From: Gloeomargarita lithophora Alchichica-D10
GTDB lineage: Bacteria; Cyanobacteriota; Cyanobacteriia; Gloeomargaritales; Gloeomargaritaceae
Direction: 5' to 3'
Length of the DNA stretch: 64,000 bases
NCBI RefSeq assembly: GCF_001870225.1
Contig: NZ_CP017675.1
Location: forward strand, 2,747,747-2,811,746
Part shown: one piece after another, positions 44,833 to 54,249 of the stretch
Numbering within the stretch: the first letter of the stretch is position 1
How the letters are laid out: every line of letters starts with the position of its first letter
Notes under the pieces: model-generated
The model's database searches: none
Told to the model about the DNA's origin: nothing
Seen by the model: only the letters and a program-made list of their open reading frames with translations
Program-made: the position numbers and the translations under genes

Positions 44833-45046
44833 TGCCACTTTCTTACGATTGGTTATGGCATATTTCATAAGAATAGAATAAGTTGTCCAGAGGACTATGG
44901 CGTTGCCCTGCGACCTATAGTCATTTGAGATAAAAATGTGACCTTTTTCCTCTTAACTCCTCGCTCCTATTCTAGGAGAGGAGCAGGGGGTGTTGCTTGC
45001 TTCCGGCTTTGCCGGTGGTCAAATGTCTCAAGTCTAATTAAAGTAG
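44833..45046. other. Right border of the Argonaute island
   Basis: This 214-bp gap has no gene. It includes an A/T-rich stretch, a decayed piece GCGTTGCCCTGCGACCTATAG (44899-44919) like the core of the dispersed repeats, and an imperfect hairpin CTCCTCGCTCCT-ATTCT-AGGAGAGGAG near 44957-44983. The hairpin might end transcription of the XRE-ImmA pair. Confidence 0.35.
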
Positions 45047-46405
45047 CTATAATTCAGAACCCTGGGACTGGATTTCTAATTGATGCAAAATCTCCAAAAA
45101 TTCCCGTTCAAAAGTCACCTGTGCCCGGTTGGTTTTACCACCAAGATATAACTGGTTATCTACTCGTAAACCCCACACTTGACTGTGGGAGAAATAACTC
45201 ATGGTTACGCCTAACATCAAACCCGCAAAGCCCAAATAGACCATCGGCACCCCCGGATCGGATTTAATTTGCAAACCCGTACTGCCAATCAGTTCCGTCA
45301 GGGTTAAATCTATATTTTCAATATGTAACGCAGTTCCCACCCGCCCGGTGGTTAATAATTTTCCCTGCTGGTCGTAGAGCAAAAATAACCCCTGCAAATC
45401 GGGAATAACTAACGATACCCCCACACTTAAATCGGGTTTGAGAGGTAACCACGTCCCCCACAATTTGCGGCCATTCCCCGCCGTAAAAGGCTTAACCGGC
45501 AGTTCTAAAATCGGACTGTTATTAAACCGTAACCGCAGGCCATCAATCCCCCAACTGGTTTGATAAAAAGTCAAACCCCGCCAGCGCAAGGGTTCATTGA
45601 CGTGAATGGTCTTGCGGGTAATTTCTTCCCCAGTCGCATTTAATAATCCTAAATCCGTATAAAATTGATCAACTTCGCCACCGGGAGTATAGTCTATCCA
45701 AAACCGATGCACCCGTCCCCGCACCGGCGGCAAACGCCGCACCCACGCCCCCGCTTCGATCACCTTTTTGAGTTGAAAATCCTGACCACTGGGCACCAAC
45801 TCCTGGGCGAGAAATCCCGTCAATGCCCCCACCAAACCACCGAGGAGAATCACCACCAAACTGGCATGAACCACAATCGGACCAATTTTACCAGCCAACC
45901 CTTTGCGGGCGTAGAGTTTGGCATTTTCCGTTGCCACCCAATAGCCTTTTTTTTGTAAAATTAATGCAACTTCACCCAGGGGTTTATGATCACAAACTTG
46001 ACTTAAATTCAGCCGTAAAATTTGCTCCGGTCGCTGATAATAATGCCATTTGCGGGCGACTTTCAGCGCCGGCCATTGTCGTAGCGATGTACAGGCCATT
46101 AAACTCGCCCCAAATAATATCAATAAACTCAAGTACCACCAGGTTTGATATACATGATCTAGCCCTAAAATTAGAATTAATTTCCAGGTCAAAAACCCAA
46201 ACAGGGCGGGATGTTCCGGGTAATTTTCTTGGTACGATGCTAAACTCTCTCCCTGTTCAATCACCGTCCCGGCGATACTGGCGACCGCAATCACCAACAG
46301 CAGGACAATCGCCAAGCGCAAATCCGCCACCACCTGTACCAAACTGCGTCCCCAGAGGCTGACCGTCCGCCATTGGGTTTGACACCAAGCAAACACTAGC
46401 GTCAT
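45047..46405 (-). CDS. ccs1: Cytochrome c biogenesis protein Ccs1/ResB
   Basis: A 452-residue thylakoid membrane protein of the system II cytochrome c maturation complex, which with CcsA delivers haem to apocytochromes. N-terminal helices include LRLAIVLLLVIAVASIAGTVIEQGES and WWYLSLLILFGASLMACT. A large lumenal ResB domain (WRGLTFYQTSWGIDGLRL) precedes the last helix (VYLGFAGLMLGVTMSYFSHSQVW). ATG 46405 is chosen; the frame upstream overlaps tsaE in another phase and is not coding. It stands just downstream of tsaE. Confidence 0.9.
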   Translation of the reverse strand: MTLVFAWCQTQWRTVSLWGRSLVQVVADLRLAIVLLLVIAVASIAGTVIEQGESLASYQENYPEHPALFGFLTWKLILILGLDHVYQTWWYLSLLILFGASLMACTSLRQWPALKVARKWHYYQRPEQILRLNLSQVCDHKPLGEVALILQKKGYWVATENAKLYARKGLAGKIGPIVVHASLVVILLGGLVGALTGFLAQELVPSGQDFQLKKVIEAGAWVRRLPPVRGRVHRFWIDYTPGGEVDQFYTDLGLLNATGEEITRKTIHVNEPLRWRGLTFYQTSWGIDGLRLRFNNSPILELPVKPFTAGNGRKLWGTWLPLKPDLSVGVSLVIPDLQGLFLLYDQQGKLLTTGRVGTALHIENIDLTLTELIGSTGLQIKSDPGVPMVYLGFAGLMLGVTMSYFSHSQVWGLRVDNQLYLGGKTNRAQVTFEREFLEILHQLEIQSQGSEL

Positions 46406-46434
46406 TGGCTCAGAAATGAACTGCGATCCCCATG

Positions 46435-46932
46435 CTAAACCAATTCGCCAAAACCTTGACTCTGACTGAAGTTTTCCAGCCACGATTGCGGTGTCGTCCC
46501 CTGGGCAGTTAAGGTCACCCGCCGTCCCGATGTCATACTTTGCCAGGACAAATGCAGGTAATTTACTGGCCTTATTGGCAATCGCTCCGGCCATTCAATC
46601 GCCACAATTCCCGGCGCTACTTCCTGCCAGTAGGTTTCCAGGTGTAATTGTTGGACTTCCTCTGGCGTTAAACGGTACAAATCCAGGTGATAGAGGGGGA
46701 TGCGGCCTTCGGGATATTCTTGAATCAGGGCAAAGGTGGGGCTGGTAACCGGTTCGCTAATGCCCAACCCCTGGGCTAACCCCTGGACGAGGGTGGTTTT
46801 GCCACTGCCCAAGTCCCCCTGGAGCAACAGAATTGCGCCTGCGGGGAGTATTTCGGCCAGCCCCATGCCCAAGCCCACCGTTGCCGCTGGGTCGGGTAAA
46901 TCTACCACCACCCCTGCACCCGGCTGTACCAC
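46435..46932 (-). CDS. tsaE: tRNA threonylcarbamoyladenosine biosynthesis ATPase TsaE
   Basis: A 165-residue P-loop ATPase of t6A synthesis. LLLQGDLGSGKTTLVQGLAQGLG is Walker A, SPTFALIQEY the switch region and LYHLDLYRL the conserved strand, with IVAIEWPERL as Walker B-like motif. It works with TsaB and TsaD; a TsaC-like gene lies at 24.1 kb. GTG 46932 lies inside the end of yvcK, a 31-base overlap. It is the middle gene of a yvcK-tsaE-ccs1 row. Confidence 0.9.
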   Translation of the reverse strand: MVQPGAGVVVDLPDPAATVGLGMGLAEILPAGAILLLQGDLGSGKTTLVQGLAQGLGISEPVTSPTFALIQEYPEGRIPLYHLDLYRLTPEEVQQLHLETYWQEVAPGIVAIEWPERLPIRPVNYLHLSWQSMTSGRRVTLTAQGTTPQSWLENFSQSQGFGELV

Positions 46933-48224
46933 CGCATCAGGACATGAGCCAGCCGTTGGGAATGGTGTTGCACCTGGGCTTTTTGCGGGTCTTCTTGAAT
47001 CACGTCCGCCAGAATCAAGCGGTAGCCCATTTTGACCACCGATTCTCGATCCAATTCCACAAAACCCGCCCCCACCTGGGCATAGCGTTGTAGCGCCTGG
47101 GCAGAAGGCGGTCTTTTTTGCACCAGCACCACATCAAAAATCCGTTGCCCCGTCACCCGTTCAATGGCCTGCAAGTGGTCGGACACCCGGTAGCCCTGGG
47201 TTTCCCCCGGTTCGGTCATGGCATTGCAAATGTAAATCCGGGGCACCGTCGCCTGGGCAATCGCCTGGGTAATTTCCGGCACCAACAAATTGGGAATCAC
47301 ACTGGTATAAAGACTCCCCGGCCCAACGAGGATTAAATCCGCTTCCTCAATCGCTTCCAAGGCTTTGGGTAACGCCGGGGGAGCCGCCGGAGTACAGCCA
47401 ATCCGCACAATTTGCCCCTTGGCCTTCGGGATTTGCGATTCCCCCTCAATGCGGCGACCATCGGCCAAATCCGCCCACAGATGCACATCCGCCATCGTCG
47501 CCGGGAGCACCTGCCCCCGCACCGCCAACACCCGCGAACTGGCGGCAATCGCCTGCTCCAGATTCCCCGTAATCGTCGTGAGTGCCGTCAGGTACAAATT
47601 GCCAAAGCTATGGCCGCTCAGCCCTTCCCCCGACTCAAACCGATATTGAAACAATTCCGTCAACAACTGCTCCTCGCTCGCCAAGGCCGCCAAACAGTTG
47701 CGAATATCCCCCGGCGGCAATACCCCCACCTCCCGCCGCAGTCGCCCGGAGGAACCCCCATCGTCCGCCACGGTAACAATGGCCGTGATATTACTGCTGT
47801 AGGCTTTCAGACCCCGCAACAGCCGGGACAACCCCGTGCCACCCCCCAAAGCGACAATTTTCGGCCCCCGGTTGCGCTGGCGTTGGGCAATCAACACATC
47901 CACCAATGCCTGTTCCCCCTCCGGGCGCAGGGCGGCACTCAAACTGCCCATAGAGCGGGTTTGGCTCCAAATAATCAACCCAATCCCCGCCAAAATTGCC
48001 ACTGGCCCAGAAATATAGTTGGGAATTACCGTCGCCAAAGTCCGCAGGACACTCTCCATCAACTGCAACAAACTATTCACCGGGGTCAGACGCAGGAAAA
48101 TGGACAGCCCCAACACCACCAACACCGTCCCCAGGCAGGTCACGACCAACCAACGTTTGACCAGCAATCCCGGTTTGAGCCACTTGAGCCATTGCCGCAA
48201 GCGGGGCGGGGCGGACTTACCCAT
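46902..48224 (-). CDS. yvcK: YvcK/CofD-like protein (gluconeogenesis factor family)
   Basis: A 440-residue protein. An N-terminal membrane anchor (WLVVTCLGTVLVVLGLSIFL) and a second helix precede the CofD-like Rossmann domain (about 120-440): KIVALGGGTGLSRLLRGLKAYSSNITAIVTVADDGGSSGRLR and LPPGDIRNCLAAL are signatures, with YICNAMTEPGET late. YvcK proteins bind UDP-GlcNAc-type ligands and influence carbon metabolism and cell shape; the membrane anchor is typical of cyanobacterial members. ATG 48224 is the likely start. Confidence 0.87.
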   Translation of the reverse strand: MGKSAPPRLRQWLKWLKPGLLVKRWLVVTCLGTVLVVLGLSIFLRLTPVNSLLQLMESVLRTLATVIPNYISGPVAILAGIGLIIWSQTRSMGSLSAALRPEGEQALVDVLIAQRQRNRGPKIVALGGGTGLSRLLRGLKAYSSNITAIVTVADDGGSSGRLRREVGVLPPGDIRNCLAALASEEQLLTELFQYRFESGEGLSGHSFGNLYLTALTTITGNLEQAIAASSRVLAVRGQVLPATMADVHLWADLADGRRIEGESQIPKAKGQIVRIGCTPAAPPALPKALEAIEEADLILVGPGSLYTSVIPNLLVPEITQAIAQATVPRIYICNAMTEPGETQGYRVSDHLQAIERVTGQRIFDVVLVQKRPPSAQALQRYAQVGAGFVELDRESVVKMGYRLILADVIQEDPQKAQVQHHSQRLAHVLMRWYSRVQGWW

Positions 48225-48295
48225 GGGTCACCCTCAGGCAGTTGGTTCTGACTGTAGCAAATGGGCAAACCTTTGGGAAAGCCATTTTTGTCCCC

Positions 48296-48895
48296 CTAGT
48301 ACTCAATCCCCGCCTGGGCTTTGATCCCCTGGGAACGGAACGGGTGTTTACGCACGGTCATTTCCGTCACCAAATCCGCCACCTCCATCAATTCCGGGGG
48401 GGCACCCCGTCCGGTCAACACCACATGGGTCTGGGGGGGTTTTTGGCCTAAATCCTGCAATACCTGGTTAATTTCTAAATAACCCAGTTTCAAGGCCACA
48501 TTCACCTCATCCAGGACGGTTAGATAATAATCCGGGTTTTTCAGGTAATCACAGGCCACCGCCCACGCCTGCTGGGCACACTGCCGATCCCGCTCCCGGT
48601 CTTGGGTCTCCCAGGTGAATCCCTCCCCCAAAGCGTGCCAGGTGAGTTGCTGTGACCAATGCTCTAGCACCGTGCGCTCCGCCGGACACCAGGCTCCCTT
48701 GATAAACTGCACCACCGCCACCCGATAGCCATGCCCCAGGGAACGCAGTACCATGCCCAAGGCCGCCGTGGTTTTGCCCTTCCCTTCTCCTGTATGAACA
48801 ATTACCAGCCCTTTTTCAGTACATTGGGCTAAATGCGCCGCCTGCACCTGTTGGCGTTTCTGCATTTTCTGGCGGTGCTGTTCCGGGGTGAGCAC
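48296..48895 (-). CDS. cobO: Corrinoid adenosyltransferase (CobO/BtuR)
   Basis: A 199-residue enzyme that adds the adenosyl group to cobalamin precursors with ATP. VIVHTGEGKGKTTAALGMVLRSLGHG is the P-loop, VQFIKGAWCPAERTV the corrin contact and LDEVNVALKLGYL the Walker B. GTG 48895 follows the tsf stop after one base, so it is transcribed with rpsB-tsf. Another cobalamin gene, cobU, is at 57.7 kb. ATGs further inside would remove the P-loop context, so the GTG is preferred. Confidence 0.9.
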   Translation of the reverse strand: MLTPEQHRQKMQKRQQVQAAHLAQCTEKGLVIVHTGEGKGKTTAALGMVLRSLGHGYRVAVVQFIKGAWCPAERTVLEHWSQQLTWHALGEGFTWETQDRERDRQCAQQAWAVACDYLKNPDYYLTVLDEVNVALKLGYLEINQVLQDLGQKPPQTHVVLTGRGAPPELMEVADLVTEMTVRKHPFRSQGIKAQAGIEY

Positions 48896-48896
48896 C

Positions 48897-49682
48897 TTAC
48901 TTTTTCTGGGAACTGGATTTGGATTTCTTCTTGTCTGTCGGCTCTGCGGCTATTTCCGCCACCACAGCTTCGGCCACCGGTTCCGGGGTGGCCTCTGCAA
49001 CCGGTTCTACGACAACTTCCGGCGTAACTGTCTCTGGCGCAGTAATTTCTGGCGCAACAACTTCCGGTGTTGGGGTCGCCAATTCCTCTCCCAAACGATA
49101 GCGGGTAAAGCGGCGCACCCGGATATTTTCCCCCACCCGGGCGATGGTTTGCTTCACCAAATCCCCCACGGTGATATTCGGGTCTTTGATGTAGGGTTGA
49201 TCCACCAAGCACCGCTCTTTGAACAATTTATCCAACCGGCCTTGGACAACCTTTTCCCGCACCGCCTCCGGTTTTTTGGCCAGGTCTTCCCTGCCCATCT
49301 CAATCGCCTTTTCCCGCTCGATGGCGGCCGCCGGAATTTCGCTCATGTCAACGTATTCCACATTTTCCGTGGCGGCAATTTGCAGGGCGATATTGTGCGC
49401 CAAACCCTGGAAGTCCGCACCCTTGGCGACAAAATCCGTTTCGCAGTTGATTTCCAGCAAAACCCCCAACTTACTGCCGGTGTGGATATAGCTGTAGATC
49501 ACCCCTTCCGTGGTACTGCGACCGGCTTTTTTGTCCGCCGAGGCCAAACCCTTCTGGCGCAAAAACTCAATGGCCTTGTCCAGATCACCCTCGCTCTGTT
49601 GCAGGGCTTTTTTGCAGTCCATCATGCCCGCACCGGTTTTCTCCCGGAGGGTTTTGACCATTTGGGCGGAAACTTCGGCCAT
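48897..49682 (-). CDS. tsf: Translation elongation factor Ts
   Basis: A 261-residue EF-Ts that exchanges GDP on EF-Tu. [21 protein letters not shown] is the N-terminal domain signature, and [18 protein letters not shown] the core. The first 200 residues match bacterial EF-Ts. The last about 60 residues are an Ala/Pro/Val/Glu-rich acidic stretch ending in a Lys/Ser-rich tail, which is an extension seen in several cyanobacteria. It follows rpsB by 36 bases. Confidence 0.93.
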   Translation of the reverse strand: MAEVSAQMVKTLREKTGAGMMDCKKALQQSEGDLDKAIEFLRQKGLASADKKAGRSTTEGVIYSYIHTGSKLGVLLEINCETDFVAKGADFQGLAHNIALQIAATENVEYVDMSEIPAAAIEREKAIEMGREDLAKKPEAVREKVVQGRLDKLFKERCLVDQPYIKDPNITVGDLVKQTIARVGENIRVRRFTRYRLGEELATPTPEVVAPEITAPETVTPEVVVEPVAEATPEPVAEAVVAEIAAEPTDKKKSKSSSQKK

Positions 49683-49718
49683 AACTACTCCTGTTTAACT
49701 TGGTCTATTTTACCCTCT

Positions 49719-50489
49719 TCAGGATTCGGATTCCTCCGGGATGTCCCCCTCCTCTGCCGCTAAGGGTAGGTCTTCTTCGCCGGGTTCCAGGCCATCCCCA
49801 TCAGGTACTTGCCCGCCCCTGCCTTCACAAATGGCATCTACCAAAGAACCCAACACCAGCTTGATGGAGCGAATCGCATCATCGTTGGCGGGAATGGGTA
49901 CATTCACCACATCCGGGTCACAGTTGGTATCCAGCAGTGCCACGATGGGAATGTTGAGTTTCAGACATTCTTGAACGGCGTTGTATTCCCGTTTTTGATC
50001 CACAATCACCACAATATCGGGAGGCCGCCGCATCATCTTAATCCCCCCCAAATACTTGCGGAGCCGCTCCAATTCCCGCCGCAGGGTGGAGGCCTCCTTC
50101 TTGGGCAGGAGGTCAAGGCCACCGGTTTCTTCCCGCCGCTCCAAGTCCTTGAGGCGATCCACGCGGGATTTAATCGTTGTCCAGTTGGTGAGCATCCCCC
50201 CCAACCAGCGTTGATTGATGTAATAGGCATCACAGCGGCTGGCTTCTTGAGCGACAATCCCGGCGGCCTGGCGTTTGGTGCCAATAAACAAAAACTTTTT
50301 ATTGGCTTCAGCGGCGCGGCGCATATATTCATAGGCTTCATTGAGCAAACTGGCGGTCTGCACCAGGTCAATGATATGCACCCCGTTGCGCTCGGCGAAA
50401 ATGTACGGGGACATTTTGGGGTTCCAGCGGCGGGCTTGGTGGCCGAAATGCACCCCCGCTTCCAACAGTTGGGCTAAGGAAACAGACAT
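49719..50489 (-). CDS. rpsB: Small ribosomal subunit protein uS2
   Basis: A 256-residue ribosomal protein S2. [26 protein letters not shown] starts the domain, and [26 protein letters not shown] and [28 protein letters not shown] are conserved. An acidic tail rich in Gly and Glu follows. ATG 50489 is the conserved start; upstream codons in frame are not conserved sequence. It heads the rpsB-tsf-cobO operon. Confidence 0.94.
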   Translation of the reverse strand: MSVSLAQLLEAGVHFGHQARRWNPKMSPYIFAERNGVHIIDLVQTASLLNEAYEYMRRAAEANKKFLFIGTKRQAAGIVAQEASRCDAYYINQRWLGGMLTNWTTIKSRVDRLKDLERREETGGLDLLPKKEASTLRRELERLRKYLGGIKMMRRPPDIVVIVDQKREYNAVQECLKLNIPIVALLDTNCDPDVVNVPIPANDDAIRSIKLVLGSLVDAICEGRGGQVPDGDGLEPGEEDLPLAAEEGDIPEESES

Positions 50490-50594
50490 GGGGACTCCTA
50501 CGGGTTTAATCCACCTGGTTGGGTTCCGAGAGAACACCCGTAGTGTCCAGATGGAGCAAAGATAAACACACGATTTTTCATAATAGCACAACCA

Positions 50595-51134
50595 TTACAC
50601 CGGGTCACTATCCGGCACCAGGTCGGGATGGTCATCGGAGCGGGTGGTGGAGGCTGGTTCTGCGTGGATGACCACCGGCAAACCCGCTCCCTGCAAGCCT
50701 TGGCGGATGCGGTGCGGGCTACTCGGCCAGAGGATAAACAGGGGGTAAATTTTTTCGGCACCTTCGTTATAAACCTGGCTGTGGCGGGGGGGCATCACCC
50801 ACTCGTAGGGTTGGCCGAGGACAATTTGGGCTTGCCGCCAGCGGTGCATTAACTGGGAAAAATCTTCCTCTATCCGGTGGATAAACACCAGAATTTCCTG
50901 GTCGGTTTTCACTTGCCAGGTGGGGTCGCAGGGCAAAAAGGCCAATTCACAGGGGAGTTGGGTCAGTTGCCCCGCTTGCCGCACCAAGGGCAAAACCACA
51001 GTAATCAGACTTTCTTCCTGGCGGCGCATACTGGGGAGCAACTCCAGATAGGAACGGTAGCATTTCAGCAGTGCCATCGCTCCTTTGACCTGGCTACACT
51101 CTGCCAGTAACTCTTCATACTCAGGTGTGGTCAT
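50595..51134 (-). CDS. Hypothetical helical protein
   Basis: A 179-residue protein starting MTTPEYEELLAECSQVKG. The first half is helical, with a stretch of conserved-looking aromatic and basic residues (LLKCYRSYLELLPSMRRQEESL). The second half holds PYEWVMPPRHSQVYNEGAEKIYPLFILWP, and the last about 25 residues are acidic and low in complexity. I do not recognise a family. It lies upstream of rpsB on the same strand, with 105 bases between, so it could share its promoter region. Confidence 0.55.
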   Translation of the reverse strand: MTTPEYEELLAECSQVKGAMALLKCYRSYLELLPSMRRQEESLITVVLPLVRQAGQLTQLPCELAFLPCDPTWQVKTDQEILVFIHRIEEDFSQLMHRWRQAQIVLGQPYEWVMPPRHSQVYNEGAEKIYPLFILWPSSPHRIRQGLQGAGLPVVIHAEPASTTRSDDHPDLVPDSDPV

Positions 51135-51235
51135 GGCCTTCCCCAGGCGCAGGTACCTTCTTTATATCTCTATTATTGATCCACACCACCCCTTGGGATG
51201 CAATAAATTAGTAAATATGATGCGGGAGAGCGGCG

Positions 51236-51655
51236 ATGGTGGGTGTGTCGAAGCCAACCTATTATGAAATTTTGGGGGTGCATCGTTTTGCCAATGGGGA
51301 AACGATTCGACGTGCCTATCGGGAACTGAGCAAACGTTACCACCCTGATACCACTACCCTACCCATCCCGATTGCCCAGGAAAAATTTCATCAAATCAAT
51401 ACGGCCTACACGGTACTGATTTCACCCCAACAACGGGCGGCCTATGACCAACAACTGTGGCAAAGCATCCTGCCTTCCACCCCAACCTTGCAACAGATTC
51501 AACAGATGTATTCTGCCTATCTTGACCCCACGGATCGCCCCCTATCGGCGGGGGAATTGTTTGCCCTATTTCTGTTGGGATTTACGTTTGTAGGATGTTT
51601 ATTTTTGGTGCTGGCTCTGGGGTTGGCTCGTTCGGGGGGCATGGGTGCGTTATGA
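51236..51655 (+). CDS. DnaJ-domain protein with C-terminal membrane helix
   Basis: A 139-residue protein. The J domain (about 9-75) includes YYEILGVHRFANGETIRRAYRELSKRYHPDT with the HPD tripeptide that stimulates Hsp70, and AYDQQLW at its end. It lacks Gly/Phe and zinc regions. The C-terminus has one membrane helix (ELFALFLLGFTFVGCLFLVLALGL), so it is a type III J protein that may recruit DnaK to a membrane. No operon partner is near. Confidence 0.85.
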   Translation: MVGVSKPTYYEILGVHRFANGETIRRAYRELSKRYHPDTTTLPIPIAQEKFHQINTAYTVLISPQQRAAYDQQLWQSILPSTPTLQQIQQMYSAYLDPTDRPLSAGELFALFLLGFTFVGCLFLVLALGLARSGGMGAL

Positions 51656-51709
51656 TATACTTAGTCAAGCAATGGTTGACATAAAGATGTTTCACTTAAT
51701 TAATTTATA

Positions 51710-52013
51710 GAACGCCTCTGTTTATTGGAACCAATCGATAGCCTGCGTGGCGAAGCCATAAATCTCATCAGGACACCTCTATTTGTTTGAACCAACCAAA
51801 AACCTTATCGTTGGAATGCCGATATTACCCAGAACCAAGGGCGGGGGGTGCCCCCCTGCGACCGCTGTTCAGAATTCAAATAGAATTGCTATAGGACACC
51901 TCTATTTGGTTGAACCAACCAAAAACCTTATCGTTGGAATGCCGATATTACCCAGAACCAAGGGCGGGGGGTGCCCCCCTGCGACCGCTAATTTGCAATT
52001 TATAGAGGTGCCC
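51710..52013. repeat. Tandem dispersed repeats, copy 7 (a partial and two full units)
   Basis: A partial unit (51710-51770; GAACGCCTCTGTTTATTGGA) is followed by two near-identical units, 51771-51893 and 51894-52013. Each begins GGACACCTCTATTT, has GAACCAACC and AAAACCTTATCGTTGGAATG, the core GGGCGGGGGGTGCCCCCCTG, and ends AGAATTGCTATA or TAGAGGTGCCC. With 51656-51709 it accounts for the 408-bp gap before folK. The two units differ by only a few bases up to the core, which suggests recent duplication. Confidence 0.85.
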
Positions 52014-52063
52014 TAATGTGAAACATTATCGGTTTGTACCTGCTCTTGTCACTGCACAACCTT

Positions 52064-52579
52064 ATGCACATTGACGACAGATGTACCAATCAAAGCCAGC
52101 AAATTGCCATTGCTCTGGGCAGTAATTTGGGGGATTCTGTGGCTATTTTGACCCAGGCGTTCGCTTATTTAACGGGAAACTATGGGTTAAAATTAATTTG
52201 CCATTCCCATTGGTATCAAACGCCACCGTTGGGGCCACCACAACCGGATTTTATCAACGGCTGTGCGGTGTTGGAAATGACCCATTCCCCTGGGGATTTA
52301 TTGCAAATTTTGTTAGCAACGGAACGGCATTTTGGCCGGTTTCGCAGGGGTAAATGGCAAGCCCGTACCCTGGATTTGGATATGATTTTTTATGGGCATG
52401 AAATGTTAAATACTCCCGACTTGACCATTCCCCACCCGGAGTATCACCACCGGGCGTTTGTGTTGGTGCCGTTGGCGGAAATTGCCCCGGATTGGCGTGA
52501 CCCCCACACGGGATTGACGGTGAGAATTTTGGCGCAAAAGGCCGATCGCTCAGGAATTATGATAATTAGAGATAGTTGA
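52064..52579 (+). CDS. folK: 2-amino-4-hydroxy-6-hydroxymethyldihydropteridine pyrophosphokinase
   Basis: A 171-residue HPPK of folate synthesis. IALGSNLGDSVAILTQAF, HWYQTPPLGPPQPDFINGCAVLEM and RTLDLDMIFYGHEM (with the conserved metal-binding DLDM) are the family signatures, followed by IPHPEYHHRAFVLVPLAEIAPDW. ATG 52064 is taken; an upstream in-frame start at 52034 reads through non-conserved sequence next to a repeat. It precedes the DUF58 gene by 12 bases. Confidence 0.9.
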   Translation: MHIDDRCTNQSQQIAIALGSNLGDSVAILTQAFAYLTGNYGLKLICHSHWYQTPPLGPPQPDFINGCAVLEMTHSPGDLLQILLATERHFGRFRRGKWQARTLDLDMIFYGHEMLNTPDLTIPHPEYHHRAFVLVPLAEIAPDWRDPHTGLTVRILAQKADRSGIMIIRDS

Positions 52580-52591
52580 CCCGGTTCAGCC

Positions 52592-53902
52592 ATGCCCATT
52601 CCCGCCCGATTGACCTATGTGCTGTTGTTATTGGGATTGCCCTTGGCGGGGGGATTGGGGGTGCCCCTGGGGTGGGAATTCAGCATTATTATCACCAGTA
52701 TTTATGATGTGTTGATTTTGATTGCTATGTTTTGGGACTATGGCCGCAATCGGCCTCGCCGGGTGGCTTTGACTCCCCTTGACCCTGGTAAGTTGTCGGT
52801 TGGGCGGCAGAATACCATTACCATCGTGGCGCAAACAGGGACTTATCCGGCGCAAATTCGCCTGCGGGACGGCGTTCCGGTGGGTTGGACGGTAACGCCA
52901 GAGCCGATTACCGCCCAGTTACCCCCGGCAACGGTGCAGGATTTGACCTACCGGGTGCGACCGGAGAAGCGGGGGGAATTTCCCTGGCAAAGGCTGGCGG
53001 TGTGGCAGTTGACCCCTTGGGGACTGGCCTGGGATCATTGGCGGGTGGGTACCCCCCGACCGGTGGCGGTTTATCCCGACCTGCTCACCCTGCGGGAGTT
53101 GTCCATGCGCTTGACCTTGGAAGGGAGTGGCACCCTGCGGCGGAAACGGCAGTTGGCCGGGGGTACGGAATTTACGGAACTGCGGGAATATCGCACCGGG
53201 GATGACCCGCGTTTGGTGGATTGGAAGGCGACGGCACGGCGGGGACGGCCTTTGGTACGGGTACTGGAACCGGAACAGGAACAAACGGTGTTAATTTTGC
53301 TCGACCGGGGGCGATTGATGACGGGGCGGATTCAGGGGGTGACCCGGTTTGACTGGGGGCTGAATGCGGCACTGGCACTGGCCTTGGCGGTACTACACCG
53401 GGGCGACCGGGTGGGGTTGGTGGGATTTGACCGGCAGGTGTCCCTGTGGTTGCCAGCACAACGGGGAACCAATTACCTCAATCACTTAACGGAACGGTCG
53501 GCGCGTCTGCAACCTGTACTGCAAGAACCGGATTATGTGGGAGTCATGCAAACGGTGATCAGCCAACAAACCCGCCGGACGTTGGTGGTGATCCTGACGG
53601 AGGTGATTGATACGACCGCTTCTAGTGAATTGATGGGGGCGTTGAGCCGCTTGCCCCCCCGGCATTTGCCCCTGTGCGTGACCCTCAAAGACCCCCTGGT
53701 GACCCAACAGGCGCATACCTTTAGCGTGCATCCCGGCTTGGCCTACGGGCGGGCAGTGGCGGTGGATTTGTTACACCAGCGAAAAATTGTATTAACCCAG
53801 ATGCAACGACAGGGAGTTTTGGTGGTAGATGCCCCCGCCCATCAGGTGAGTACGCCTTTGGTGGAAGCCTATCTGCGGCTCAAGGCACGGGGACGATTGT
53901 AG
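52592..53902 (+). CDS. DUF58-domain protein
   Basis: A 436-residue protein. Two N-terminal membrane helices (LTYVLLLLGLPLAGGLGVPLGW and IIITSIYDVLILIAMFW) are followed by a beta domain and then the DUF58 region, with EFTELREYRTGDDPRLVDWKATARRGRPLVRVLEPEQEQTVLILLDRGRLM as signature (abbreviated motif: DDPR..DWKATAR). A von Willebrand A-like fold follows (VGLVGFDRQV). Such proteins often occur with MoxR ATPases; none is here. Function unknown, perhaps in envelope protein assembly. Confidence 0.85.
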   Translation: MPIPARLTYVLLLLGLPLAGGLGVPLGWEFSIIITSIYDVLILIAMFWDYGRNRPRRVALTPLDPGKLSVGRQNTITIVAQTGTYPAQIRLRDGVPVGWTVTPEPITAQLPPATVQDLTYRVRPEKRGEFPWQRLAVWQLTPWGLAWDHWRVGTPRPVAVYPDLLTLRELSMRLTLEGSGTLRRKRQLAGGTEFTELREYRTGDDPRLVDWKATARRGRPLVRVLEPEQEQTVLILLDRGRLMTGRIQGVTRFDWGLNAALALALAVLHRGDRVGLVGFDRQVSLWLPAQRGTNYLNHLTERSARLQPVLQEPDYVGVMQTVISQQTRRTLVVILTEVIDTTASSELMGALSRLPPRHLPLCVTLKDPLVTQQAHTFSVHPGLAYGRAVAVDLLHQRKIVLTQMQRQGVLVVDAPAHQVSTPLVEAYLRLKARGRL

Positions 53903-53989
53903 CTATTTTGTAGTGATAATAAATTAACAGCCTAGGGTGTATTTCCAAGGGGTGATCTGGGCGCAAAATTCCTAGGTCGTGTTGATCTT

Positions 53990-54067
53990 TTATTTAAGCC
54001 AAAAGAGGGCACCGACAAGGTAGAGAAAGCTCAAGAAGTTCCTTGCCAATTTATCAAAACGAGAAAA
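53990..54067 (-). pseudogene. Remnant of an IS5-type transposase C-terminus
   Basis: On the minus strand the 25 codons before a TAA at 53990-53992 read FSRFDKLARNFLSFLYLVGA then LFWLK. This is the typical C-terminus of IS5/IS427-group transposases (RYDKLARxFLxFIYLASxxIWL). The rest of the gene is missing, and a dispersed repeat begins exactly where it breaks off. No terminal inverted repeats of the IS could be found. Confidence 0.7.
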
Positions 54068-54212
54068 TATAGCAATATGACACGATTTGCGTTAGCCTGC
54101 GTGCCGTAGGCATACAGAAATTCCCCAGAACCAATTACGGGGGCGGTGCCCCTGCGACCGCTGTTCTCATAGCGTTAGCGTGGCGTAGCCATATTCAAAT
54201 AGGATTGCTATA
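54068..54212. repeat. Dispersed repeat, copy 8
   Basis: The 145-bp element runs from TATAGCAATATGACACG to GGATTGCTATA. It has GTTAGCCTGCGTGCCGTAGGCAT, the core CGGGGGCGGTGCCCCTGCGACC and GCGTTAGCGTGGCGTAGCCAT. It abuts the transposase remnant. Confidence 0.75.
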
Positions 54213-54249
54213 TTTCTCGTTGGCTATGTAATTTGTAAAAGTGAAACGC

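Noticed and set aside
51771..52013. Possible CRISPR array from two similar units
   Set aside because: Only two units about 120 bases long, with no spacers; they match the dispersed repeats elsewhere.
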